This document shows, one piece after another, positions 53,658 to 63,812 of a stretch of 64,000 nucleotides of DNA; the first letter of the stretch is position 1; each line of letters begins with the position of its first letter. A program made the translations under genes and the position numbers. The notes under the pieces were generated by a model. That model was not told the origin of the DNA. It searched no databases and saw only the letters and a program-made list of their open reading frames with translations. The DNA is from Branchiostoma lanceolatum (taxonomy: Eukaryota; Chordata; Leptocardii; Amphioxiformes; Branchiostomatidae), in the NCBI RefSeq assembly GCF_035083965.1, contig NC_089733.1:5030074-5094073 (forward strand). Direction: 5' to 3'.

Positions 53658-53940
53658 GCGGACTGTTCCAGTGAGGGCGATGACGGACCCGGATAGGGGA
53701 CCAGGCCGAAGGTTCCGGTGCAGCCCAGACAGAGACAGCCTGCTAACCGGGACGCTGTGTATCCTGACCCGGGCGGTTCCAGTGAGGGTGATGGCGGACC
53801 CGGGGAGGAGACCAGGCCGAAGGTTCCGGTGCAGCCGAGGCAGAGACAGCCTGCTAACCGGGACGATGTGTATCCTGACCCGGACTGTTCCAGTGAGGGT
53901 GATGACAGACCCGGGGAGGAGACCAGGCCGAAAAATCAAA
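53658..53940 (+). repeat. 111-bp in-frame tandem repeat, ~2.5 units
   Basis: TTCCAGTGAGGG recurs at 53666, 53777 and 53888, exactly 111 bases (37 codons) apart. One plus frame reads SSEGD.GPGEETRPKVPVQP then RQRQPANRD.VYPDPD in each unit. Unit 1 has a stop in this frame. Minus frames also stay open, as expected of a 3n repeat. Confidence 0.85.
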
Positions 53941-54035
53941 ACACGTGTTGTTTACCACCGAAAGGCGGACTTAGGCGCGTGGAACGAGTGGTACAAGTCG
54001 TCTTAGAGACAGAGAATCAGTGCAGGAGTGTCTGA
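53718..54035 (+). CDS. possible repeat-containing C-terminal ORF
   Basis: The frame through units 2 and 3 of the 111-bp repeat continues into PPKGGLRRVERVVQVVLETE and ends at 54035. Acidic/Pro/Arg-rich low-complexity content resembles C-terminal tails of retroelement polyproteins, but no polymerase or integrase lies upstream. Function unassigned. Confidence 0.25.
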   Translation: MQPRQRQPANRDAVYPDPGGSSEGDGGPGEETRPKVPVQPRQRQPANRDDVYPDPDCSSEGDDRPGEETRPKNQNTCCLPPKGGLRRVERVVQVVLETENQCRSV

Positions 54036-54340
54036 AGGTGACAGAGCTTGTCTTTTGATTAATGGAAGGGTGGATAAAAAAGGCTATGGCAGGATAAGCA
54101 CTCAAGTGGGACCGAAATGTAGAGTCGCACGCCTATATATATTATACATTGTAGTTGAACGCCAGGCGAGTGGGCGGCCGAAAGTTTTGCTGCGTGATTT
54201 CTCTTCTTGGATCTTTGGCCACCTTCCTTCTGTTCGTTACCGCTTCCTCGGTTCGTCTGCTTCTTCGGTATCTAGCATCTCCTTACCTTTTGCGGTGAGT
54301 ACAGTACCCCATTTCTTTACCTGTTGTCTTTAGTCAGCCA

Positions 54341-54539
54341 TGGCGGAGCGCCCCCCCCCCCCGAACGGGACGTTCTTTTGCTCGGTCATTCGTTCCTAGC
54401 TCGTCTCGATCGGTTCCTGCAGGAAAATCCTTGCACCGCCTCGGGCCGAGTTTTAGACAAATCTTTGTGGATGCCCGAGTGTACGTTTCATTGGGTTTCG
54501 AAGCCGGGGGGCACCGTCCAGGCCTTTCCTTACAAATAA
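54341..54539 (+). pseudogene. fragment with SGNH-like motif and LDKSLWMPECT
   Basis: The plus strand reads RDVLLLGHSFLARLDRFLQE then VLDKSLWMPECTFHWVSKPG before a stop at 54539. LLLGHSF..RL resembles the first block of SGNH-hydrolase-like domains often linked to invertebrate recombinase elements. The second block is strikingly like VLDKSFWMPECT at 63801-63836. A run of 12 C sits inside the start. Copy A at 29.07 kb joins the homology only from CCTTACAAATAAAGG onward. Confidence 0.35.
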
Positions 54540-54682
54540 AGGTTTGTGATAGAGGAATAGACAAAGTGAAAGCATGTATGATAGTATTTTTAAACTTCTA
54601 TTCATGAGCTAGCTACCTATTATTTTTCAATTCAATTTGTCTCATAATGAGATACTACTGTCTCTTTTATATCTTCTTATAG

Positions 54683-54828
54683 GTCTTTGCCTTCAACAGC
54701 TCAGACGATCGGTTATAAAATATGGCCATGGCCGACTTCCTCATCACCTTGCTTGTCCTGAATGGAAAAGTTCAGACTGTCGCTACAACACTTGAGGAAA
54801 TACTAAACCAGCTGGAGGGGATGACGGG
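54683..54828 (+). pseudogene. exon VFAFNSS...ADFLITLLVLNG, copy B
   Basis: Plus-strand counterpart of the minus-strand exon at 27860-28930. It follows a CTTATAG acceptor and has an early stop (DDRL then TAA) and a small ATGGCC duplication. It lacks the piggyBac-type MITE, giving the empty-site sequence CTTGAGGAAATAC. Homology between copies spans about 54525-55085 and 27330-29080. Confidence 0.55.
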
Positions 54829-55936
54829 GGTAATGATAAATTTAATTTTTCAAGATTGCCGGCTACAACGTCACATCAAAAACCTATACCTAGGCAAGCC
54901 ATTGTGAGTGAAGAGGTTAATTATATCCTTTGATAACTACTCTCCGGTTTCATGTGATGTTTCGATGATTATTCCTGGATAGTGTCCGGAAAATGATCCC
55001 AAAAATCAAAAGATTATTCCTGGATTGTGTCCGGAAAATGATCACCCATTCATGTGTGTTAGTTTCGATGAGTCACACTATTTATTGTTACTACACTTGG
55101 TTTTATTAGGGGAGATGACACAAGCTACCTTCAGCAAGAAATGTAAATGGAGGGGTAAGCTGCAACAACGCAGGAGGGATTACAAAATCTCATAGAAGAC
55201 ATAGCACAGCAATACAGTCTCTATTAATATTCTTCCATAAGACAAGACAAGACTCCCCAATGATGGCGTGTTGTAAGGAAGTAGCCGAGGGGACTTTGCT
55301 CGTGAAGCATGCAATAATTGATGATCAACAAAATGATGCCGGCAGTGTGCAGGTTGCTTAGCTCGACAATGCATCTATTGCCAAAAGAAACAGCACAACG
55401 AAGTTTTGTCTCCGCATCTCACCATCCACGGTTATACTATTCCAGCTGCAGCACCGTGCGTATGTAACGAAAGGCCATGTAGAACGTAAAAAATATTGAC
55501 TGTCACAGAAGATTACCCGACACCAGTCCTCATTACAACAGATCCGATGCCCAAAGGCTTGTTTGAGGAAAGGTCATCTGCTTTCGGGTAACGATCCTGT
55601 GTCAAGTTAGAAAATCTAGGCAAAGTTGTGAACAATAGGATTCTGCGTTGCCAGTTCGAGAAAGTAGGTAAACCTAAGAAGAAGCGGCCTTAACAAGGTT
55701 TGAAAACGTAAAGCCACAGATCATCGTCATGGTAAGAACACATCAAATCTTAAGTATTACCGAGATTCAATGCCCTGGTCACTGTTTAAACGGTACCGCT
55801 GATTGAAACCAAAGGTCCGCCCCAGAACACTTGAGAGGGTAATTACTCATATGACCGAGCAAAGATGTAAGATCTGCTTGGAGGGTACTACTAATATTCA
55901 TCTATAATCTTTCTACTTTATATTACCTTTAAATCA

Positions 55937-56040
55937 GGCCGAGGAGCTGTTTTCATGTCTGGCAGACCTTCATCTGAAGTGTGCAAAAGGCAGACACTTT
56001 CCTGACACAAAATATGTTGGAGTTGTACTGATGCCCGAGG
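55937..56040 (+). CDS. internal exon, unidentified
   Basis: Acceptor TTAAATCAG and donor CCCGAG|GTGAGC bracket 34 codons: AEELFSCLADLHLKCAKGRH then FPDTKYVGVVLMPE. Clean borders and composition support a real exon. It can join in phase 0 to the next exon-like segment at 56526 (EGQQVMSSSVHQDRTLG). Confidence 0.4.
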
Positions 56041-56525
56041 TGAGCGCTTCCAATGTTTTATTCATACATTACTCTTTGACAGGTAAGGTAACAGGTTGAC
56101 AAAGTAGCAATAAAAGCGGAAGTCTTGAGATCTTAATCTGTATATTATAGTACTGTATTAGCAGTGAAGACTTAACCTGATTACTTGATCATTCTCCATG
56201 GGGGTTAATTAAATCCTGCAGGTAGATTTTGACACCTTCACTTCTTGTATCTTAAAAGGTGTTAGCCACAGTTACCAACGATTTAAATTCAAATTTGCAA
56301 TTCAAACACTTGCAAATAGGTGTCGATCTATTTCCTCCACATTCACGGCGAAAAATCCGAATAACCAAATGAATGAGCAATCGAGTTATGATGCATCCGA
56401 ATCAGATCCAATAGCTGGATTAGCTGCTGGGATGGGCTGCTGAATCGGACGCAGTGTATTCTCAATTCTTCAATTTTGGTCGTTTAAGTAAGAAGATAGT
56501 AATTTCATGCATTTTCTCTTAAAGG

Positions 56526-56665
56526 AAGGGCAACAGGTCATGTCCAGTTCTGTGCATCAAGACCGTACACTGGGTGCGCCCTTGGACCTGAGTGGAACTA
56601 CACCCAAAGAACAGAGCACTGAAGACAATGCACAGGAGTCGGGTACAGGAGCTGTGTTAAGTTTA
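56526..56665 (+). CDS. internal exon, unidentified
   Basis: Follows CTCTTAAAG and reads EGQQVMSSSVHQDRTLGAPL then Ser/Thr/Glu-rich residues; the donor is uncertain. It lies between the exon at 55937 and the Cys-containing exon at 56992 on the same strand. Confidence 0.3.
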
Positions 56666-56991
56666 GATATATTCTTTTCTTAAGCCAGATCTAATTACTA
56701 GTACTCGACTCATACGGGTAAATTGTCTCTTTTTCTATGCAGACTTGGCATTGAGCTTTTAGTTTGCATAAATCAAGATGTTCTATAACTTGGTCGGCGA
56801 CTTTTTAAAGTGAATATTGAGTAAGTAATGTCATTGGGAACGTTTTCGCTCCTGTGCCAATTTCACCTATCTGTACTCACCGTAGATATCTTATCTTCTC
56901 AAGTTGAATCTTATGATTTATTTTTACCGACATGACATGACATGACACGACTCGCGATGTTCTTATTTTTTTTGTCCCTATCTCGCACAGG

Positions 56992-57379
56992 AATTCGATG
57001 CGACTGAACCAAATGTTGACAGATATCGGACGTGTTCTGTTCCCGCCAAAGGCACGTTCCGACTCGATAGAACGGCCTGGGACAAGTTACGAACAACCCA
57101 AAGGGAACGAACGTTCATTGATCCCCGTTGGCGGGATGTTGTCGTCAACGGCATCAAAGAGTCACACAAAGCTTGCTCGTTTGTCTTCAAAAGTCATCAT
57201 GTTAGGACTTTAAACAGCCGTAAGGTCAAACAAGGCGTTCTTTTCAGAGCCGTAGCGAAATGCAAATTCAGTCATTGCACTGTTTTAAAAGGCCACTGTC
57301 TACGAAGCAGAAACACTGTCACAAAAATCGTATATATGTTTTTAAAAAGGGACATGTTTTTTTATAAGGGGGCAAATTA
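56992..57379 (+). CDS. Cys-containing domain exon, unidentified
   Basis: After a strong acceptor (TCTCGCACAG) the frame reads EFDATEPNVDRYRTCSVPAK, TFIDPRWRDVVVNGIKESHK, ACSFVFKSHHVRTLNSRKV and AVAKCKFSHCTVLKGHC. The C-terminal CxxxxC...HC looks zinc-binding. I have seen similar F-K-H-V...F.A.AKC.F..C patterns in invertebrate transposon-associated proteins but cannot name the family. The frame ends with a stop inside the first unit of a 52-bp minisatellite, so the 3' end may have been altered by repeat expansion. Confidence 0.45.
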
Positions 57380-57517
57380 AATCCACATATGTTTTGAAAA
57401 TGGCACATGTTTTTAAAAAGGGGGCAAATGAAATCCACATATGTTTTGAAAATGGCACATGTTTTTAAAAAGGGGGCAAATTAAATCCACATATGTTTTG
57501 AAAATAGGACATGGTTT
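57349..57517 (+). repeat. 52-bp minisatellite, ~3 units
   Basis: The unit includes AGGGGGCAAATTAAATCCAC then ATATGTTTTGAAAATGGCAC. GGGGGCAAAT recurs at about 57368, 57420 and 57472. Confidence 0.8.
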
Positions 57518-58809
57518 TTCTTATGGGTCATATCTTTTAAAACAATATGCATCTTAAAAATAACCAAAATGAGAATATGAGACGAAAAAAAAACATACAC
57601 CATTTTCATTTTGTACCGTGTATAAGTTTATTCCCCAATCCAGGAAACCCACCGGTTTGCAAAGTGGTGCTTTCAAAATGGTCTATCGTTTCCGATTTAC
57701 CCCCCATTTTGATAGTGGTGCTTTCCAGTTACGCCGATTTCAAACTGGTCGATTTCAAACTGGTCGATTTCAAACTCCAAACGGAAATGACGTAAGTCGG
57801 AAATGACGTAAGTCGACGCTCATCGCCAGAGAAGCCACCAAGTTGGCTCGGCGTGGCAAGTGCGGCGTGATCGCGCGAAGACCTCTTTTCTTAAACCTCC
57901 TTGTGAAGACGCAGTGAGGACAAGCTATTGTTAGTATAAGGTATGAATCTTGCATTTTTTTCGTTAGACTAGAGCCTATGATTAAATTTGATGCTCGGAT
58001 ACAGTCTCAAACTTTGTGGAAGCGTCGAAATTGGCTTGTCTCTCAACATACTCGCCGTGTGCACAACTTAAATGGTTTTGTTTTTAGCTTTATATGGTTA
58101 CAGTAATGAGTTATGCATGATGTTATATCTATGATGGCCAATAACTTGTGTTTGCTAGTATATACGAGGTCGTTCATAGTCTTGGACGCTTGAAATAACT
58201 CCCTTTAGTAAATAATTTTCCCCGCCATTTTTCGAGTCACCAGATATCAGGTCCCATCGCCCTCAGAAGTTCGTCCTCGTGTGAGCTCTGGTCTTTTCGT
58301 CCTCGTTATGCTTCTCTCATCTTTGTCAAATGACAGAGTTGAAACACCAAAGAGCTACGTGAATGAAACATTTTCACGATTTATTCAATAATTCAGTGAA
58401 TCTGCAACATGCGTAAACAAACAAAATGGCGGACGCGGCGTGGGTGGGTTGGTCGCCGGGCAGAGATACGCGTTCATGTTGACATCTGGTAGACGTTAAC
58501 AGTCGCCTGACACTTAGGTGTGACATCTTGGACCCTGCTTGGTCAGACAATGGCTTTGTTTACGGTGTGTGGTCTATCTGCAGACTGGCCGTCTAGGATT
58601 TATTGGAAGAGCATGTTGATGGCAGTTGATAGAACAGGTTTCTGTTAGTATTTGAGGGTGAGTTTGAATGTTTGACCCTTGAGAAAATGACACCTTTCTT
58701 TCCTTCGATCCCGTGCATTACTGGTATTTTCTGAAACCCCAAGAGCATGCATAAGGGTATTTCCAGCACTGGAAAGGTATGATTCATGTTTGTTACTCTT
58801 TCCTTGCAG
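57518..58809. other. upstream region of the gene at 58821, candidate promoter/5' UTR
   Basis: Contains a 15-bp triplet repeat (GATTTCAAACTGGTC, 57727-57776), two copies of GGAAATGACGTAAGTCG (about 57782-57815), and a moderately CpG-rich stretch around 58200-58520 that could hold the transcription start of the following gene. No coding exon recognised. Confidence 0.35.
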
Positions 58810-58820
58810 GTACAGCCAAG

Positions 58821-58847
58821 ATGTCTGACAGCGAAGACCGTCAGGAG
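58821..58847 (+). CDS. RG-rich gene, first coding exon
   Basis: Acceptor CCTTGCAG at 58809, ATG at 58821, nine codons (MSDSEDRQE), donor GAG|GTATGG. Phase 0 into the exon at 60509. The 5' UTR therefore begins in an upstream exon, not located. Confidence 0.5.
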
Positions 58848-58897
58848 GTATGGAAATCAATCAGATATCAGTTGAAAGAACTGCATTTAGGAATTTT

Positions 58898-58990
58898 GAT
58901 GTATTATATGAATGAATGAATGAATGAATGAATGAAAGTTTATTATTGTGTCATGCGCCGACTTTGGCATCCAGTCTGTGTGGGCTTATA
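58898..58990 (+). repeat. GAAT microsatellite with dispersed-repeat tail
   Basis: (GAAT)n is followed by AAAGTTTATTATTGTGTCAT and GCG, a repeat 3' end style typical of lancelet interspersed repeats. Confidence 0.5.
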
Positions 58991-59105
58991 AGACACAGCT
59001 TCAGACTTAAAGTGTATACATAACTAAATCATAAGATAACAGAGGAGAACCGATAACAAAATCAGGAGTAATAAGTAAGACACCAGTTTATTTGTATGCA
59101 ATATT

Positions 59106-60451
59106 CAGGGGTCGAAATACTTTTTCTTGTTTACTTGCAAAATTGCAAGTTGTTAAAAATTTTACTTGCAATTTGAAAAATTAACTTGCAATATTATAAG
59201 TATTCATTTTTTTGGTATGCGTGCATTGCAGAGGTAGGGGTTGGAGGACCACGAGTTTGTTTCACAAATACTAGTATTCAACTGCATGTACACCAAAATG
59301 AGCAAAGTTACCGGGGAAAACAGGGGCGGTAAAAATAGGGCGTCCTGCTTAAAGGTATGGCATCCAATTCCTTATACCAAAAGACTTAACCATACACGAT
59401 CCAACAGCAGGGTTGGACAAGTTTTCAAAAATCCATCGGGCAAGTACATGGTCATTTCCACTTGCCCGAACTAAATTTTTACTTGCCCGAAATTTAAATC
59501 ATAAATTACATATTTCTATGCACTATTAGATGCCACTGTTCCAATTGGATTTTTTTCAGTAAAACTCTTCTGTTTGAATTAACATTAGTGTAACAGTTAT
59601 AAATGATACAGGTACATGTAGATCTATATAGTGTAGACAGTAGAGGAAAATTCTTTGGCAAGGTAGGAAGATCTCTTCCAGTTTATACGACAATATATGA
59701 CAATGCTATTGAAATCATTTTGGAATATCTACATAATTATCTTAAATAAAGGATATAGAAATAGTATAGTAGAGCATATTGATGTTACTCCATTTATGCT
59801 TTGCCTTTATCTAATTCAAATATAAGATAGTGAATCCAACAATATTGCAACAAACGAGTATCATTTGTTGCCAAGGTTCTCGGGTTACATATCGGTGCCA
59901 TCAATGCTTTGGCAGACTGAAGGGGCGGGGCTTGGTAGTTCTCAGAAAAACACAACCATTCCCCAAGAGGGGGGAGACCAAAAAAACATTCTAACGTTAT
60001 AATTCATTTTTGAAAAAAAAAAACTTATCCATGTCTTATTATAGAAATACTACAAAACCTTTCTTAGTATGCAATGAGCACGTGTATGATTCTTACAAGT
60101 ATTTTTATGTATAGTTTAAAAAGTTAAAGTCCCCATTCCAGAGGTAAGCTCTTCCATATGATTTGCATATACTAGTAAACAATGGAGATTTGCGTGACTT
60201 TCTAAGCTCTACATTTCCAATGTTTTGTGGTACGATTTACATGTTTTTGAAATATTTTGAGACTAATACAGCCTCTTATGATGAGATACATTGTTATGTT
60301 GTGTCATCATTTCTGTGGAAAAAGATTGTTTACTTGTCCAACACTGAACAGGATTTTCAACTTGCAAAATTGCAAGTTCATATTATTTTTACTTGCAAAT
60401 CTTGAAAATTACTTGCAAATTGCAAGTTGCTCTATTGTATTTCGAACTCTG
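59106..60451. mobile_element. hAT-like non-autonomous element, 1346 bp
   Basis: The left end is CAGGGGTCGAAATAC and the right end, read inversely, CAGAGTTCGAAATAC. Subterminal ACTTGCAA/TTGCAAGT palindromes cluster at both ends (59134-59190 and 60360-60430). CAGGG ends are typical of hAT. A clear 8-bp target duplication is not seen. At 59409 it contains the start of another family (CAGGGTTGGACAAG), also found at 62293. Confidence 0.55.
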
Positions 60452-60508
60452 AATATATGCAGTAACATGTCAATTGTTTGTGTTGTTAATTTTTTTTTCT
60501 ATCTACAG

Positions 60509-60627
60509 ATACGAGACATTCGCCGTTCGCTGGAGCTGATACAGCAAACCCTGAGTGAGAGGTCGCCTGCAGCACCTCCACAGTCGACCAGTGGACTACC
60601 TGCAACTCCTCAGCAGGAGATGCTTCG
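60509..60627 (+). CDS. RG-rich gene, exon 2
   Basis: Acceptor CTACAG and donor TTCG|GTAAGC bracket 119 bases: IRDIRRSLELIQQTLSERSP then Pro/Ser/Thr-rich. The N-terminal helix suggests a short coiled coil. Phase 0 in, phase 2 out, matching both neighbours exactly. Confidence 0.6.
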
Positions 60628-61834
60628 GTAAGCTTGTCACCATAAATGCAAATGTTACCACTTGGGTTTGGAGTTTTGAAAAAAAGTAAGTGCAAAAAGT
60701 GTAGAACCAGCTGCTAATTAGGGACTAAAGGGTTGCTTTGTTGAGTTTGGTCAGTGTTGTGCTTCTTAGCTTTATAGATCGATTCAGACATAGACACTCA
60801 GCTGATGCTCTTACGTCAATTCTGGTGTAGTGTTAGTAGTGTACAGAGTCGATGGTGGCCCGTCTGCTCAATGCTCTGGTCGTGATGCAAGAGGAAGTCA
60901 AAGTCCGGTGCCTCTTAGTACTTGAGGTGTGTTTGGAATAGAATTGCTGAGGAGGTTGAACATGAAGATAAGACATGAAGTCTATTAATGATGCAAAGTC
61001 TCTTGTCACTCACAAGGCTTCGAATTCTCTTTGAATTGATGTACTGATTGATAAAATATTTGGTTTTACATTCAGAGGGAACATCTGGTGCGAACAATAT
61101 TCCTGGGTAACACTTGTACGTCTGTTGTTGTACCTGACAGGGCACTAGTAGCAATAGATGAAGGCTGACACCATCTCTCTGAGGTGGTCATTGTCAACAT
61201 ATGTTTGTCAATATGTTCTTATCATTCCAACTAATCATGGGCTCAGCGTGAAAGGTCTGCTTGTATCTCTCTCGAGGCTCAACTGAACATTCTGTCTTCT
61301 TCAATTGTTTAAAAGCCCCAGTTAAGCATTATGCAAGACCTAATTTACACTTGGCTATGATACAGGTAGATAAGTGTCTGGACGTCTGACAGGAATTACC
61401 ACAAGGTGAGAATGTCTCCACACATGAGGGTGTGAAAATAGCACATTCAGGAGAATTTTGTTTGTTTCTTTGTTATTCCACTCCCTCCATAGGAGGCTCA
61501 CTCTCTTATATTTGTCTTGAAAACTGTACAGCTGGTAGAAATCAAGCATTCTTTTGAGACAAATCAACAAACAGATGAGACAGACCTACAACCTGTCAGA
61601 CAACTGTCTACACAGAGGGACAATGACTTGTGTAGAAAATGGAACCTTGTGGTCAATCCAGCTCATATGACTAAATGATAATAAGTGATCTGTTTTGGGT
61701 TCCAATGTAATGACATTCTGAACTTCAAAGAGTAGCTGCACCAATGAGTTTGATGCATCTGACTTCATTTCTGTATAATGAATCTTCTTTTTGCTTGTTG
61801 CTAAGAAGCTCACTACAAGTCTGCCCTTATTCAG

Positions 61835-62078
61835 GAGCTTTCCAGGGTTTTACAGAGGCAGAGGAAGAGGAAGAGGCAGAGGATGGAGTAGAGGAGGCCA
61901 GGGTAAAGGCCAGGTGCCTGGGTTTCAGTCAGCAAGCACTGCAGAGATGGAAGTGCAGTTCTTTCTGATGGAGAGCAACAGGGACAAGACCCCTCAGCCT
62001 GCAGCTGAGGCGGCCTATGTTGCTGCTGGGCTGGGGCCCAAAACTGTTACTATAAGTACCAGTATGGACCATAAACAG
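61835..62078 (+). CDS. RG-rich gene, exon 3
   Basis: Acceptor TTATTCAG and donor ACAG|GTGCAA. It encodes SFPGFYRGRGRGRGRGWSRG (an RGG-type segment, typical of RNA or protein binding), then MEVQFFLMESNRDKTPQPAA and AAYVAAGLGPKTVTIS. The RG tract, the x.TP...AGLG block and the following exon resemble the N-terminal part of the large family of G2E3-like HECT-ligase-related proteins of fishes and lancelets. That identification is tentative. Splice phases join exons 2 and 4 without a break. Confidence 0.65.
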
Positions 62079-62292
62079 GTGCAAGTCTATAACTTGTGGC
62101 ATACTTACTTTACTTACTAGATAAGTAAAGATAAATAAAGCATGCAGCCAATGAAATTGAGATGCCAACTTATTGCATGAATTTTCATTCTCCATAGTAA
62201 TTGTGGCAACCTGGCTAGAGGTGATGGGGTCACAAAACTTACAACACTTGTACCATCTACTTTCTTGATATTTCAATCAGTAGTGGTCATCA

Positions 62293-63153
62293 CAGGGTTG
62301 GACAAGTTTTTTAAAATTCACTCCTATTGGTCAATGCAGGGCTCGAAATTCATTTTTGGGATTAGGTGCACTAGTGCACCCAGCTTAAAAAAATGGGTGC
62401 ACCATAAAATTTTTGGGTGCACCACTTAAATTTAAGTAATAACCTAATAATAATAATAATAAAAGTTAGTTACAAGGTTTTAAATTCTTAAACAAGTACT
62501 GTGACAGAAATTTTTATTATCTTTCTAACACTGAAATGTCAAGAATATGATGCATACTAGTATACTTGATATCTTTACATACATAAACCTAAGAAAATAT
62601 TTGGGTGCACAGCTCCAATTTTGGGTGCACCTGGGTGCACATGCACCCAGTATTTCGAGCCCTGGGCAATGACATAAACAATTAAATTGCCCGAATTAAC
62701 TTTCCCGAAATTTTCATTGTTATATGTATGTTCAATGTATTTTTGACGGGAGACCTGGCACATCTCCATCGTGAATTCAGCTGTAAGAAAGGGTATGCCT
62801 CCCCAGAAGGGTCAGTATCACCCCGTCTTGTGTGAGCACGTCGACCAATGATGATGATAATGATGATGTATTTTCACTATGGCCTCCAGCTATGGAATTC
62901 TTTACATTCATTTTCTCAATGGATTTAGTCATGCTAGTGCATACGTGGACCAATGATAGTATCACTAAAATCAAAACCTATGTAAAAATCATACTTGCCC
63001 GACAGGACATACCTACTTGTCCAGGGTCAGTCAGCTTGTCTTGGGTTTTACGTATGGATATGTCCAACCGGACAAGTGAGGTAGGAATCCATTGTCCGAA
63101 TGGCACTTTCACTTGCCCTTGACTATCAGGCTAAGTGGACTTGTCCAACCCTG
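62293..63153. mobile_element. non-autonomous hAT-like element, host of a nested insertion
   Basis: Ends are CAGGGTTGGACAAG (left) and the exact inverse CTTGTCCAACCCTG (right, to 63153). Subterminal CTTGCCC/GGGCAAG motifs recur. A related left end lies at 59409. No clear 8-bp target duplication is visible. It lies in intron 3 of the RG-rich gene. Confidence 0.7.
62337..62664. mobile_element. nested hAT-like MITE, 328 bp
   Basis: Ends are CAGGGCTCGAAATTC and, inversely, CAGGGCTCGAAATAC. Flanks GGTCAATG (left) and GG-CAATG (right) look like an 8-bp target duplication with one base lost. Internal GGGTGCAC/GTGCACCC motifs repeat near both ends. It is inserted inside the element at 62293-63153, so it is younger. 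Confidence 0.75.
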
Positions 63154-63538
63154 TATCTCATCCAAAATTTATTTGTGCATTCCTCCATCAAATAAATTGT
63201 ATCGACAATCACATTGTCCTATGGAAAAATGATAAAAATGTCCACGTTGGACAAAAGACTATTTCAGTTAGTACTTGAAACATTTACTGAGCTGTAAAAT
63301 TAATAGCTTAAAGCACATCAAGTAAAGCATCTTTGGTTCGATAATGAAGCAATGCAATATTCAGTGTCAATTTGTAAATTTCTGTTTGCTGTTAAAGGAG
63401 CCTTTACTTGGCCCTATAAGCAGGAATGTGCAATAAAGGGTTGTTATGAAAAGTCGCTCTTCAAGGTGCAGAATGTATTTGATCATCAAAATATAGTTGA
63501 ATATATACTTTATGTATTTTTTTTTTTTACATTTCTAG

Positions 63539-63655
63539 GTGGAATTGAGGCTGATACAAGCATACCCCAAGCTGAGACAACTCCCAGGAGGTTGGCTCTT
63601 AAAGAAGGTGTACCAAGGAGGAAGTGGTAGCAGACATGTCATCAATCATTACAAG
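63539..63655 (+). CDS. RG-rich gene, exon 4
   Basis: Acceptor TTTCTAG and donor CAAG|GTACAC bracket 39 codons in phase 0: VELRLIQAYPKLRQLPGGWL then LKKVYQGGSGSRHVINHYK. The (A/F)(Y/F)PKL+...GGW.L.K...GG.G.R pattern is the part I associate with G2E3-like HECT-family proteins. Confidence 0.65.
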
Positions 63656-63812
63656 GTACACAAACAATATCTTTGATCCAATACATGTACATAGACACAT
63701 ACATGTGATGTGTCACCGTGTCATCCACTCTTGGAAAGACCCTGCCACCAAAAGTGTGAAAAGGTGTGCCTTCCTGCTCCTGAAATACTGAGGAGTCACT
63801 GTGTTAGATAAG

